NCBI RefSeq assembly: GCF_014205275.1 | Contig: NZ_JACHND010000001.1 | Coordinates: 1-64,000, forward strand | Direction: 5' to 3' | DNA: 64,000 nucleotides | Origin: Sphaerisporangium siamense | Lineage (GTDB): Bacteria > Actinomycetota > Actinomycetes > Streptosporangiales > Streptosporangiaceae | Part shown: positions 29,786 through 37,402 of the stretch, piece after piece | How positions within the stretch are numbered: position 1 is the first letter of the stretch | How the letters are laid out: each line of letters starts with the position of its first letter | Position numbers and translations under genes: made by a program | Notes under the pieces: generated by a model | What the model saw: only the letters and a program-made list of their open reading frames with translations | Database searches by the model: none | Told to the model about the DNA's origin: nothing

Positions 29786-30664
29786 TCAACCCCGGTTCGG
29801 GCGCCGGTGCCGGACCACGAGACCGCCCACACCCGCCCCGACCACCAGCACCATCCCGGCCGCCACGAACAGACGCCCGTCAGGCCCCGCGTCCGCACCC
29901 CCACCGGTCGCGGCACCACCGGACGGCTTCCGCTTCACCTGCTCCGGATTGTGCGTCACGGTCTCGTAGACGGTGTGCGTCGGCTTCGGCGTCCTGGTGG
30001 GCGTAGGCGTGGCTGTGGGGGTATTCGAAGAAGTGGTCGAACCCGTGGGCGATGCAGAGGGAGACGCGCTCGGGGACGCGACCACAATGGTCAGCGGAAC
30101 CGCCGTCGCGTTGGCCGGTGATGGCGCTGCCGCGATCTCACATGTGTAGGTGCTGTTCGCCCCGAGTTTCAGGGTGAAGTTCCCGGGCTTGACCGAGAAC
30201 TGGCCGACCGCAGTAGGTACCACGGTGGCCGTCATCGTGGGCAGCGGAAGGGGGTCCCCGGGGGAGATGGTGGCCAACGGGGCGTAGGACGTCGTCGGCT
30301 TGGGAGTGATCGGGGCGGGACCCAGCGGCGGGCCGCTGGCGACGAGCTGACCTTCGATCTGAACCGCAGTACTGGGTGTGATCACGGACGTGGCAGTGAA
30401 GCTCGGGGTAGCCGTGGGCTGCCCGACCACCCAGGTCAACGTCACGGTCTCGCTAGGCGAGGGAGTCGTCAGCGGACCATCCAGTGACACTTGGAAGTTG
30501 TAGGTGCCAAGGGTGGTGTTACCCGACTTACAGGTATAGGTGACGGGGGTCGGGCCGACGAAGGCGCCCAATGCGGGAAGGGCGCCGAAGATTACGCCCG
30601 TACCGATGACACCGGCTACGGCTGCCTTGGTGGCGATGCGACGGCGTGCTCGCGACTTCAGCAC
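29786..30664 (-). CDS. Surface-anchored secreted protein (probable sortase partner, module 1)
   Basis: This 292-residue protein starts at GTG 30664 with GGAGAG upstream. It has a signal peptide to about residue 34, a beta-rich domain with a Cys pair (VTYTCKSGNTTLG ... TYTCEIAA), a Thr/Ser/Pro wall-spanning region (TPTATPTPTRTPKPTHT), and a C-terminal hydrophobic helix (LFVAAGMVLVVGAGVGGLVV) with a basic tail. It has the architecture of a sortase substrate, but no LPXTG is visible before the helix. It is a distant paralogue of the gene at 35813-37201; a DUF6801-like domain is possible. Confidence 0.7.
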   Translation of the reverse strand: MLKSRARRRIATKAAVAGVIGTGVIFGALPALGAFVGPTPVTYTCKSGNTTLGTYNFQVSLDGPLTTPSPSETVTLTWVVGQPTATPSFTATSVITPSTAVQIEGQLVASGPPLGPAPITPKPTTSYAPLATISPGDPLPLPTMTATVVPTAVGQFSVKPGNFTLKLGANSTYTCEIAAAPSPANATAVPLTIVVASPSASPSASPTGSTTSSNTPTATPTPTRTPKPTHTVYETVTHNPEQVKRKPSGGAATGGGADAGPDGRLFVAAGMVLVVGAGVGGLVVRHRRPNRG

Positions 30665-31077
30665 GTAATCTCTCCATTCCAGCGGCGATGACCGGTTCGC
30701 TAGGCGTAACAGGATCCCAGTCTGTGGTTACAGTTCAGTTGAGATCCTACGGAGGCTTCGTCCCGCCTTGCTGTGGTTTGACGGGTCTTCTCGCGCTGTT
30801 CATCCATCACCGCAGGTCACAAAGTCGCAGCGCGTCAACTTAATTTGTGAGACCCGTCAACCCGGCCGAGAAACCGTCACTGTACGTGTGCGACGGTGTT
30901 GCTCCTGTGACTGGTGAGGTCGAGTCCAGCCACAATCGTTCCGCAAGGATCTTCGTACCGCAATTGCGGTGAACGTCCCGGTCTACGCGACCGATGATGG
31001 CGGAGCGATCACCGCGATCCGCCCCAGGAGTCGGCGGTGGGGCCGTCAACAGCCACCCGCCGACTCCCGCAGGAGCT
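30665..31077. other. Intergenic region, no gene seen
   Basis: This is about 410 nt between the surface-protein gene and the DUF397 gene, with lower GC than the surroundings. A 69-codon open frame on the minus strand lacks a ribosome site and a recognisable product. The region should hold the promoter of the surface-protein/sortase operon and the 3' end of the DUF397 transcript; no clear terminator was seen. Confidence 0.5.
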
Positions 31078-31404
31078 CTACCTACGACTGAACTCGTCGA
31101 CCTTCACGCCGGAGATGAAGGCGGTCCACTCATCGTGCGAGAAGAGCAGCTTCGGCCCCTCCGGGTTCTTGGAGTCCCGAACCGCGACCACCTCGTGCGT
31201 GACCGGCTGAGCGACTTCCAAGCAGTCGCCGCCGTTGTTGCCGCTGTGGCTGGACTTCTGCCAGGGGTCAGCGACCTCTACGCAGTTCCCTCCGTTGTCA
31301 CTGGTGTAGCTCGACTTACGCCACAGCTCCGCGATCTCTACGCAGTTTCCTCCATTGCTACTCGTGTAGCTGGATTTCCGCCAAGTGACGTTGCTGAGGT
31401 CCAT
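31078..31404 (-). CDS. DUF397 protein with three tandem motif copies
   Basis: This 108-residue protein belongs to the DUF397 family that accompanies XRE/DUF5753 regulators in actinomycetes. Ordinary members have one WRKSSYS...NGGNCVEVA motif; here it occurs three times as consecutive 20-residue units beginning at W8, W28 and W48. They are followed by a single C-terminal VAVRDSKNPEGPKLLFSHDE WTAFISGVK segment. The start is ATG 31404 with GGAGGACC upstream. It overlaps the 3' end of the XRE gene by 67 nt in another frame. A role as antitoxin-like or regulatory partner is inferred from the family. Confidence 0.88.
   Translation of the reverse strand: MDLSNVTWRKSSYTSSNGGNCVEIAELWRKSSYTSDNGGNCVEVADPWQKSSHSGNNGGDCLEVAQPVTHEVVAVRDSKNPEGPKLLFSHDEWTAFISGVKVDEFSRR
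31204..31383 (-). repeat. Three 60-bp in-frame coding repeats in the DUF397 gene
   Basis: Three adjacent 60-nt units each encode W-R/Q-KSS-Y/H-...-NGG-N/D-C-V/L-E-A. Units one and two are closer to each other than to unit three. The first unit overlaps the 3' end of the XRE coding region. Confidence 0.85.
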
Positions 31405-32177
31405 CGGTCCTCCGCCGTTCTGTTGATGAGGTCTACTGACATTTGCTGCGGTAGTGCCTCTACGCGAATGGCTTCGAATTTGGCCATGGCTGCCGTGACA
31501 TCATCTTGATCGGCGGTCACTAGGCCACGCACTGCCGTGTCTAGGTAAGCCAGCTCGCTTCCGCCTTCCAGCGTAGCCACCATGAAGCCCGCATCAAGTC
31601 CTGGATGCATACCACCGACCGGCACTATTTGTACGCTGATGCGAGGACTGACCACCGAGACGAGATGTCTCAACTGCTCGTACATGGTCTCCGTAGTACC
31701 GATCAGCCGATGCAGCACCGACTCGTCGATCACGAAGCGCAGCATGGGAGGCGGCGGGTCCCGGCGCATGAATATCTCCTGACGCGCCAACCGCGCCTGT
31801 ACGGCTGACTCGTCACCAAAGAGCACCTCAGTGGCGTACGCGGGGGTTTGAAGCAGACCGGGTATCAGCAGTGATTCATATGCCTTGACCACGGTGGCCA
31901 CACGTTCCTTGTCCTGCCACTTTCCGAACCACTCAGGGAACGGACTACCCTTTCGCCAGTCGAGTAGCCGGTGAAGGGCTCCCCCCGTACTCAGGGTGGT
32001 GTCGCACGCCTGAGCGAACTCCGGGCTCGCTGGAAGCTGTCCTGTCTCAATGCCGCTGATCAGCGACTCGCTGAAGTGGATCCTCTGTGCGAGCTGGGCC
32101 TGGGTGAAGCCGGCCACCTGCCGGTAGTGACGAAGCTCCCTGCCCCAGATGGCCTGAGGTGTGTACTTGTCCGCCAT
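31338..32177 (-). CDS. XRE-family regulator with DUF5753 domain
   Basis: This 279-residue protein has an N-terminal helix-turn-helix (about 10-65: LRHYRQVAGFTQAQLAQRIH, SESLISGIETGQLPASPEFA) and a long C-terminal DUF5753 domain (FPEWFGKWQDKERVATVVKA, YESLLIPGLLQTPAYATEVL, RISVQIVPVG). It is the classic partner of DUF397 proteins, of which many copies exist per Streptomyces-type genome. A divergent ATP-binding protein follows the known XRE/DUF397/ATPase grouping. The C-terminal tail encoded in the overlap with DUF397 is not family-typical. Confidence 0.9.
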   Translation of the reverse strand: MADKYTPQAIWGRELRHYRQVAGFTQAQLAQRIHFSESLISGIETGQLPASPEFAQACDTTLSTGGALHRLLDWRKGSPFPEWFGKWQDKERVATVVKAYESLLIPGLLQTPAYATEVLFGDESAVQARLARQEIFMRRDPPPPMLRFVIDESVLHRLIGTTETMYEQLRHLVSVVSPRISVQIVPVGGMHPGLDAGFMVATLEGGSELAYLDTAVRGLVTADQDDVTAAMAKFEAIRVEALPQQMSVDLINRTAEDRWTSATSLGGNPATRVAMEETA

Positions 32178-32320
32178 CGTGCTCCCAATCGCCGGGGTTC
32201 AACGAACCGATCCTGACGTTCAAAGCCATGGACTAGTAATCATTCACCTACGGAGAGTAGCGCCACCTCGGCACGCTTGGCATGCGAAATCCACACGGCG
32301 AGCAAAGATCATGAGGGGTC

Positions 32321-32806
32321 ATGGCGATTCAGATGGCAATGTCCGGCCACGACATCGAGCAGGACGGCGACATACCTCTGCTGGGGCAGAAGTGGATACC
32401 GGCGGACGAGAAATGTATCGCCTCCGCGCGACGCTTCGTCCGCGACGTCGCCCTCGACTGGAAGGCGGCGGACAAGGTTCCGGCCGTCGCGGAGCTGCTC
32501 ACCTCGGAAGTCGTCACGAACGCCCTCGTCCACGGGATGAAGGCGCTCCCCGTCTCCAGCACCATACGCATCGCCGTCCGCCGGGACGGGTCATTGATGA
32601 CCGTCGAGGTGTACGACTCGTGCGTCACCATCCCGCGCATGAGATCGGCCGAGTCGATGGAGACCTCCGGCCGGGGCCTGGCCATCGTCCAGGCCCTCGC
32701 CTGCAAATGGGGCTGGATCCTCCACCACCACGGAAAAACAGTCTGGTTCCACCTCACCGCCTGGCCCCAGAGCGACCCGTCCGTCCCGTTGAAGCTCCTC
32801 CCCTAG
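32321..32806 (+). CDS. ATP-binding anti-sigma-regulator-like protein (RsbW/SpoIIAB type)
   Basis: This 161-residue protein consists of a GHKL ATPase domain: the N box EVVTNALVHG (about 63-72), a G1-like VEVYDSCVTIPRM and a G2 SGRGLAIVQALACKWGW. Such small kinases regulate sigma factors or partner-switch modules and often sit divergent to XRE/DUF397 pairs in actinomycetes. The ATG 32321 has GAGGGG upstream. The stop codon overlaps that of the convergent gene within the palindrome CTAG. Confidence 0.88.
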   Translation: MAIQMAMSGHDIEQDGDIPLLGQKWIPADEKCIASARRFVRDVALDWKAADKVPAVAELLTSEVVTNALVHGMKALPVSSTIRIAVRRDGSLMTVEVYDSCVTIPRMRSAESMETSGRGLAIVQALACKWGWILHHHGKTVWFHLTAWPQSDPSVPLKLLP

Positions 32807-33585
32807 TCATTCGGGCGGGAACCGCCTCGTTCCTTCATCCGCTGGGCCCGCTTCCGATACTCGGCCTGACGGCACGCGTCCGTACAGTACAGACGCGGCC
32901 GGCCGGAAGCGGACCGTTCGCCGGTGAACCCGTAGGAGGCCAGCAGCGCTCCACAGTGCCTGCACGGCCTGCTGTCGGCCTTCAGCCAATCCCGGAACCT
33001 GTCCACGAATTCATCAGGCCCGATAACCCAGAACAACCCGGCGTCATCCTCGACGAACCCACGTAACGCCCCGCTGAGCCGCATGAAATCGCGAATCCGG
33101 TCGGCCTGGTGACGTACGTCGCAGCCGCACACGCATTTTCCACGGTGGAAGTCCTTGATCACCGGCTTGCACCGGGTCACCATGCGCAGCGCTTCATCCA
33201 GACGGTGTACTACCGGCGGGTTGCTCCCTGCAATGCCGTTCAAGATCGTCATGTAAATCGCCGTGTACGTCGGAAAGGCCGCATAGGGGTTGAGTCCCTG
33301 GTCGTCACACACCAGTCCGTACAGAAAGCCCCGCTCATCAGCGGAGGACGTGCATTCGATGAGGTGGAGCGCCGAACGGGCCGTCTCGCGGTTCCTGCTG
33401 AGGAGGCACCCATCGACGAAGGACTCGAAGTCGTAATCGTAGAGGGACTCCCAGCCCCACAGGAGGGAATCCCAGTCCGCATCGGGGGACGCGGCCAGTT
33501 CAGCCAGCAGGAACAGTTGGTGGACGGTGCGCCGTTCGATCGGCCGGGCCGCCGCCCTGCGAGGCGGAGGGACATGGACGCTCAT
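32803..33585 (-). CDS. Unknown protein with C-terminal zinc-finger-like domain
   Basis: This 260-residue protein has a helical N-terminal body (VHQLFLLAELAASPDADWDS, YDYDFESFVDGCLLSRNRET), a possible metal site CVCGCDVRHQ, and a C-terminal CGNR-like zinc finger: CRHCGALLASYGFTGERSAS, then RLYCTDACRQAEYRKRAQRM. The finger suggests nucleic acid binding. It is translationally coupled (ATGA) to the small membrane protein upstream, with AGGAC 6 nt before the ATG. I recognise no family for the body. Its place among XRE/ATPase regulators hints at regulation. Confidence 0.6.
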   Translation of the reverse strand: MSVHVPPPRRAAARPIERRTVHQLFLLAELAASPDADWDSLLWGWESLYDYDFESFVDGCLLSRNRETARSALHLIECTSSADERGFLYGLVCDDQGLNPYAAFPTYTAIYMTILNGIAGSNPPVVHRLDEALRMVTRCKPVIKDFHRGKCVCGCDVRHQADRIRDFMRLSGALRGFVEDDAGLFWVIGPDEFVDRFRDWLKADSRPCRHCGALLASYGFTGERSASGRPRLYCTDACRQAEYRKRAQRMKERGGSRPND

Positions 33586-33896
33586 GGCATGTCCTCCGAT
33601 GCCGTCGGCTCCCCGGTACCAGTCTGCCCGCGCGGCGGGTCCACCGGGAGGCGTACGGGCCCCGTACCGAGCGGAGGGCGCGTGACCACGTTCCCGACGC
33701 TGTCCACCAGCGACCGCAAGGCGGCCAGCACCTGGGGCAGGTCGTCGGCGTCGGCCTTGTCGATGACGCGCTTGACGATGGCGTACAGCAGGACGGCGAC
33801 CACGACGAGGGCCGCGAGCGCCACGCAGGCCAGTTGGACGGGCCACGGCATGGCCGGTAACGCGGGAGACGCGGTGGCGATCGGAACGGGGGGCAT
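33582..33896 (-). CDS. Small single-pass membrane protein
   Basis: This 104-residue protein starts at ATG 33896 (MPPVPIATASPALPAMPWPV) with GGAGGAAGGC upstream. One membrane helix (about 18-41, LACVALAALVVVAVLLYAIV) is followed by a cytoplasmic or outer helix (DKADADDLPQVLAALRSLVD) and a Pro/Thr tail. It is the first gene of a two-gene operon; its stop overlaps the next start. The leader carries two terminator-like hairpins. No family is recognised. Confidence 0.6.
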   Translation of the reverse strand: MPPVPIATASPALPAMPWPVQLACVALAALVVVAVLLYAIVKRVIDKADADDLPQVLAALRSLVDSVGNVVTRPPLGTGPVRLPVDPPRGQTGTGEPTASEDMP

Positions 33897-33915
33897 GCCT
33901 TCCTCCGGGAAAACG

Positions 33916-33956
33916 CGAGACGGCCCCCGCGTGCGCATGACATGGAGGCCGTCTCG
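33916..33956 (-). terminator. Terminator-like hairpin in operon leader (proximal)
   Basis: Perfect 10-bp arms CGAGACGGCC/GGCCGTCTCG around a 21-nt loop are followed on the minus strand by CGTTTTCCC, and end only about 20 nt before the ATG at 33896. It may attenuate transcription or translation of the operon. Confidence 0.55.
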
Positions 33957-33990
33957 GTGGGGATCGATGGACTTGCCCGTGAACGACAAA

Positions 33991-34026
33991 AGGCCCTCCC
34001 CCCGGCGCAGCCGGAAACGAGGGCCT
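33991..34026 (-). terminator. Terminator-like hairpin in operon leader (distal)
   Basis: AGGCCCTC/GAGGGCCT arms (8 bp) with an inner CCGG/CCGG stem are followed on the minus strand by TTTTGTCG. It looks like an intrinsic terminator, yet no minus-strand gene lies immediately upstream. Confidence 0.55.
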
Positions 34027-34199
34027 CAATGAGGTCGCGGACTTCGGCGCAAGAGTACATCCCGGTCCCGGACCGCCCGTGCACAAGAGGTATAGACCAT
34101 CATCGATGGAATGCGTTTCGCCAGGTCGCGGGCATGAGCCGAGTCGACGGACATCATTCAGGGTTTCGTAACGCCGGCCGTTTTTGCAGGATGGCAGGC

Positions 34200-34886
34200 A
34201 TGAGTGCGAACAGGGTGTATCACGGCACCGGTCCCGGAGCGATCACACCGGACGGGTGCGCGGTCGACTTCTACGCGACGCTCAAGCCCCGGGGCGAACC
34301 GGAGTTGATCCACGCGGCCATCCCCGAGGGGGCGTCCATTCTGGAGCTCGGCGCGGGTGTCGGACGGATCACGCACAGCCTTGTGGCCCTCGGGCACGAG
34401 GCGGTGGCCGTGGACGAGTCCGCCGAGATGCTCGCGCACATCAAGGGCGCCGAGACCGTCCGCTCGCCGATCCAGTCTCTGTCCCTCGGCAGGACGTTCG
34501 ACGTCGTCCTTCTCATGTCGTTCGTCGTCGAGACGGCGGACGACGACCTGCGCCGCGACTTCCTGCGCGCCTGCGCGCGGCACGTCGCCGCCGGCGGGTG
34601 CGTGATCCTGCAACGCCAGCCGCCCGAGTGGTACGACACGATCGAGCCCTTCGAGCGCGTCGCGAGTGAGGGCCACAGGGTGCGCGTGGCCGGGCTGGAG
34701 CGGCCTGGCCCGGGGCTCCTTCTTCTGACGCTGGAGTACACCCTCGGCGACCGGCAGTGGACGCACACCTACCTCAGCAAGCGCCTCGACGATGACTACC
34801 TGGAGGCCCAGCTCAACGAAGCGGGCCTGACCATATCCGGCTTCCTCGCCGACGACCGCGGTTGGGTGCGCGCGGTCCCCCGATGA
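34200..34886 (+). CDS. Class I SAM-dependent methyltransferase
   Basis: This 228-residue protein has motif I ASILELGAGVGRITHSLVAL, the acidic strand EAVAVDESAEMLAHI, and a downstream FDVVLLMSFVVETAD with a conserved PPEW-type motif (QRQPPEWYDTIEPFERVASE). The substrate is unknown. I chose ATG 34200 on ribosome-site spacing; ATG 34191 is nearly as good. It is isolated between the XRE/ATPase group and the second sortase module, and divergent from the small membrane-protein operon. Confidence 0.8.
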   Translation: MSANRVYHGTGPGAITPDGCAVDFYATLKPRGEPELIHAAIPEGASILELGAGVGRITHSLVALGHEAVAVDESAEMLAHIKGAETVRSPIQSLSLGRTFDVVLLMSFVVETADDDLRRDFLRACARHVAAGGCVILQRQPPEWYDTIEPFERVASEGHRVRVAGLERPGPGLLLLTLEYTLGDRQWTHTYLSKRLDDDYLEAQLNEAGLTISGFLADDRGWVRAVPR

Positions 34887-34940
34887 CCTGTGCCCCGGCC
34901 GGCGGAACGCACGACATGGGACCCCGGCCGGGGCACCTGG

Positions 34941-35816
34941 TCAACGGCGCGCGGCGGAGGTGAGGGTGGCGTAGATGATGATGTTGTCGGTGTAGCTGTG
35001 CGCGCGGGGGTTGAAGATGCCGCCGCAGGTGATGAGTCGCAGGCTGGGACGATCCACGTGACCATAGACGCGCTTGGTCGGAAACCTGTTCTTGCTCGCC
35101 TGCTCGGCACCGTCCACCGTGAACCGCGCCGACGACCCATCCGAGCGAACCACCGTGATCACGGCGCCCCGGCCCAGCTCGCGCAGGCGGCTGAACACCG
35201 CCGGTCCCTTCCGGGTGTTCACATGCCCGAGAATCACCGCCGGGCCCATCTCGCCGGGCGCAGGCCCGAGCCGGTACCACCCCGCCAGCTTGGGACGGCT
35301 CAGGGACGGCACCTGGATCTCGCCGGACTTGTCCACACCAAGAGAGACCAGCGCCGCGTCCACCCCGATCGAGGGGATCTTGACGCGCACGGGGGCCGCC
35401 TTACGCAGCGGCTTCGCGGGGACGGCGGCTGCCGGGGAGGGCGGCGGGGCCGTGGGCGCGGCCTCCACCAGCGGGACGTTCGCTCCTCCCGGCCCGACCG
35501 TCGCCATCGCGGCAGCGGCGGGATCGGCGACCTGGACGCCGACCGGGTTCGTCCCCGACGTACCACCGGACAGGCCGGGATCCCCGGCCGTACCGCCGGA
35601 CGAGCCCGGATCTCCTGCGGCGTCCATCCGAGCAACCCGCGCCGCGTCCGGGGACGCGTTCGACGCGTTCTCCTGCACGGGTGAGAGGTACATCAGCAGG
35701 CCCACCATCACGGCGCCTACCCCGGCCAGCGAGCCCACGGTGAGCACGACAGGGGCCAGCGCCGCCTTCCAGCGGGCTTCGCGTGGAGCGTCCTCGGGCG
35801 GCATGGGCGCGCTCAA
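34941..35816 (-). CDS. Class F-like sortase (module 2)
   Basis: This 291-residue membrane sortase has an N-terminal helix (about 19-43), a long Gly/Ala/Pro spacer and a sortase barrel from about 142 (VRVKIPSIGVDAALVSLGVD). Catalytic H198 is in VILGHVNT and C264 in RLITCGG. The TTG 35816 start overlaps the stop of the upstream surface-protein gene (TTGA) with GGAAG 5 nt before it; ATG 35804 is an alternative. Paralogous to the sortase at 28867. The position before DN is T276, and the later Arg of module 1 is Thr here, so the catalytic Arg cannot be placed with confidence. Confidence 0.85.
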   Translation of the reverse strand: MSAPMPPEDAPREARWKAALAPVVLTVGSLAGVGAVMVGLLMYLSPVQENASNASPDAARVARMDAAGDPGSSGGTAGDPGLSGGTSGTNPVGVQVADPAAAAMATVGPGGANVPLVEAAPTAPPPSPAAAVPAKPLRKAAPVRVKIPSIGVDAALVSLGVDKSGEIQVPSLSRPKLAGWYRLGPAPGEMGPAVILGHVNTRKGPAVFSRLRELGRGAVITVVRSDGSSARFTVDGAEQASKNRFPTKRVYGHVDRPSLRLITCGGIFNPRAHSYTDNIIIYATLTSAARR

Positions 35817-37201
35817 CCGAGCTTCCCTCGTCCGGCGGAGCCGCGTGCCATACGCCGGCGTCTCAGCAACAGGCCACCGCCGAGCCCGCCCGCGGTCAGG
35901 ACGGCGCCGTACCCGATCAGCAGCGACGCGGCACCGGCGTTCCGCTCGGGCGCCTCACCCGTGTGCGCGCCACCCTTCGGCGTCACCCGCACCTGCGGCG
36001 TCGAACTGACCTTCTTCGTCGGCTTCGGCGTGACAGTAGCCGTAGCGGTAGCCGTAGGCGCCCCATGCCCCTGCCCGCCACCAGACAACACGACAACTCC
36101 CCGAGCCGAGTCGTCTCCGTCACTGATCTGCCCACTGGTGGAGGGACTACTGGACGTACTGGCGCTCGGCGCAGGCACGATCTCTACGGTCGCCGTCTTC
36201 AGGTCGCCGTTGTCCTTGACGCTGCAGGTCGTGCGGAAAGAGTCCGAGGGAACCCTGCTGGGATCAGTGCTCACCTTGAAGGCATCAACCAACATGTATT
36301 TGCCGTTCTCGGCCTTATTGGTGAATGTGACCGTGTGCTCGCCATAGGTGAAGTCGTTCTTCTGCCAGAGAACTTGCTTGAACTCGCGAGCATCGACCGG
36401 GACCGGGGTCGTCTTGTCTTCTTTGACAGACGCGTCCACTGTCTCCGTGGTGACTCCCGTGCCGGTCACTTCGACCTTGCCCATCGCGGCATGCCGCTCG
36501 GTGATGTACTGAAGTCCCGTCCCGTAAAACGTCACCGTCGCCTTGTCACCCTGCTTGGTCGTGTGGTGTACGTCGCCTTGATAGTCGTCGAACTTGGGCC
36601 GCTCAGACGGCCCTGACAGTGACCAACCGCCTTGCGGCAGGGACGGAGCTGCGCCCGCATAAGTGATCGGCCCATTGGCCCCGGTAGCGGTGTTATTTAA
36701 GAGCGTCTCCTCGGCCGGTGGCTGGAAATCCACCACCAGATCACCGGGCTTGACGGTGAGCTTGCCGACCTTGCTCGTGGCGACGGCCCCCGTTATCGCC
36801 GTGGGCAGTGACACCACGCCACCAGCGGCAAGCTCTCCCTGATCTTTGGTGCCGAGGGAGTCCAACTGCCCCTGCCACAAGCCGCTGACTTGAAGAATTC
36901 CCCGGACGGATATCTTTCCGCCGACCGGAAACTTGCGCGGAACCGCCAACGTGGAGTTCGTGAGCGTCCACTCCACGGGAATCTGCTGGCCAAGTGGCAC
37001 GGACTTCGGCACCGCGACCTGGACGTCGACCTTCTTCGGATTCGTAGCCGGCAGCAGAGGCCCAGACAGGCATTCATAGGTGTAGATGTAATTGTCCGTG
37101 TCGGCGGCGCCAGGGCTGGCCTGCAGCACCACCACGCCCGTGCACGCGGCCAACGACAGTGCCGCTAATGATCCACGGACCCTGGATCCCCACGCGTTCA
37201 C
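35813..37201 (-). CDS. Surface-anchored secreted protein (probable sortase partner, module 2)
   Basis: This 462-residue protein starts at GTG 37201 with GGAGACG upstream. It has a signal peptide to about residue 33. The DUF6801-like beta domain includes YTYECLSGPLLPATNPKKVD and IPVEWTLTN. An inserted beta domain (about 200-320: KATVTFYGTGLQYITERHAA, KQVLWQKNDFTYGEHTVTF) resembles carbohydrate-binding jelly rolls. A Ser/Thr/Pro wall spacer and a C-terminal helix with tail LLLRRRRMARGS follow. No LPXTG was found. It is directly coupled to the sortase downstream, its likely processing enzyme. Confidence 0.75.
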   Translation of the reverse strand: MNAWGSRVRGSLAALSLAACTGVVVLQASPGAADTDNYIYTYECLSGPLLPATNPKKVDVQVAVPKSVPLGQQIPVEWTLTNSTLAVPRKFPVGGKISVRGILQVSGLWQGQLDSLGTKDQGELAAGGVVSLPTAITGAVATSKVGKLTVKPGDLVVDFQPPAEETLLNNTATGANGPITYAGAAPSLPQGGWSLSGPSERPKFDDYQGDVHHTTKQGDKATVTFYGTGLQYITERHAAMGKVEVTGTGVTTETVDASVKEDKTTPVPVDAREFKQVLWQKNDFTYGEHTVTFTNKAENGKYMLVDAFKVSTDPSRVPSDSFRTTCSVKDNGDLKTATVEIVPAPSASTSSSPSTSGQISDGDDSARGVVVLSGGGQGHGAPTATATATVTPKPTKKVSSTPQVRVTPKGGAHTGEAPERNAGAASLLIGYGAVLTAGGLGGGLLLRRRRMARGSAGRGKLG

Positions 37202-37402
37202 GAGCGTCTCCGATCATCCCGGCGGCCGAAGGACGGACCGAAGGTAGATCGTATGACTTTCAACTCATCCACGTAGGAGCAGATAGGGAACGGATACCTG
37301 ACGTGGCTGATTCGTAACGTTGGGCGGCTCGGGAGGCGGACGCGACAGACCGGGCCGCTAACAGAATCGTATTCTGGTGAGGGAGCCCCTAGGAGGATGC
37401 GA

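Noticed and set aside
30840-31049. 69-codon frame on the minus strand in the intergenic region
   Set aside because: No ribosome site, no recognisable product and atypical composition.
31078-34886. The XRE/DUF397/ATPase/zinc-finger region as an integrated mobile element
   Set aside because: No integrase, attachment-site repeats or tRNA boundary was found; the XRE/DUF397/ATPase trio is common in actinomycete chromosomes.
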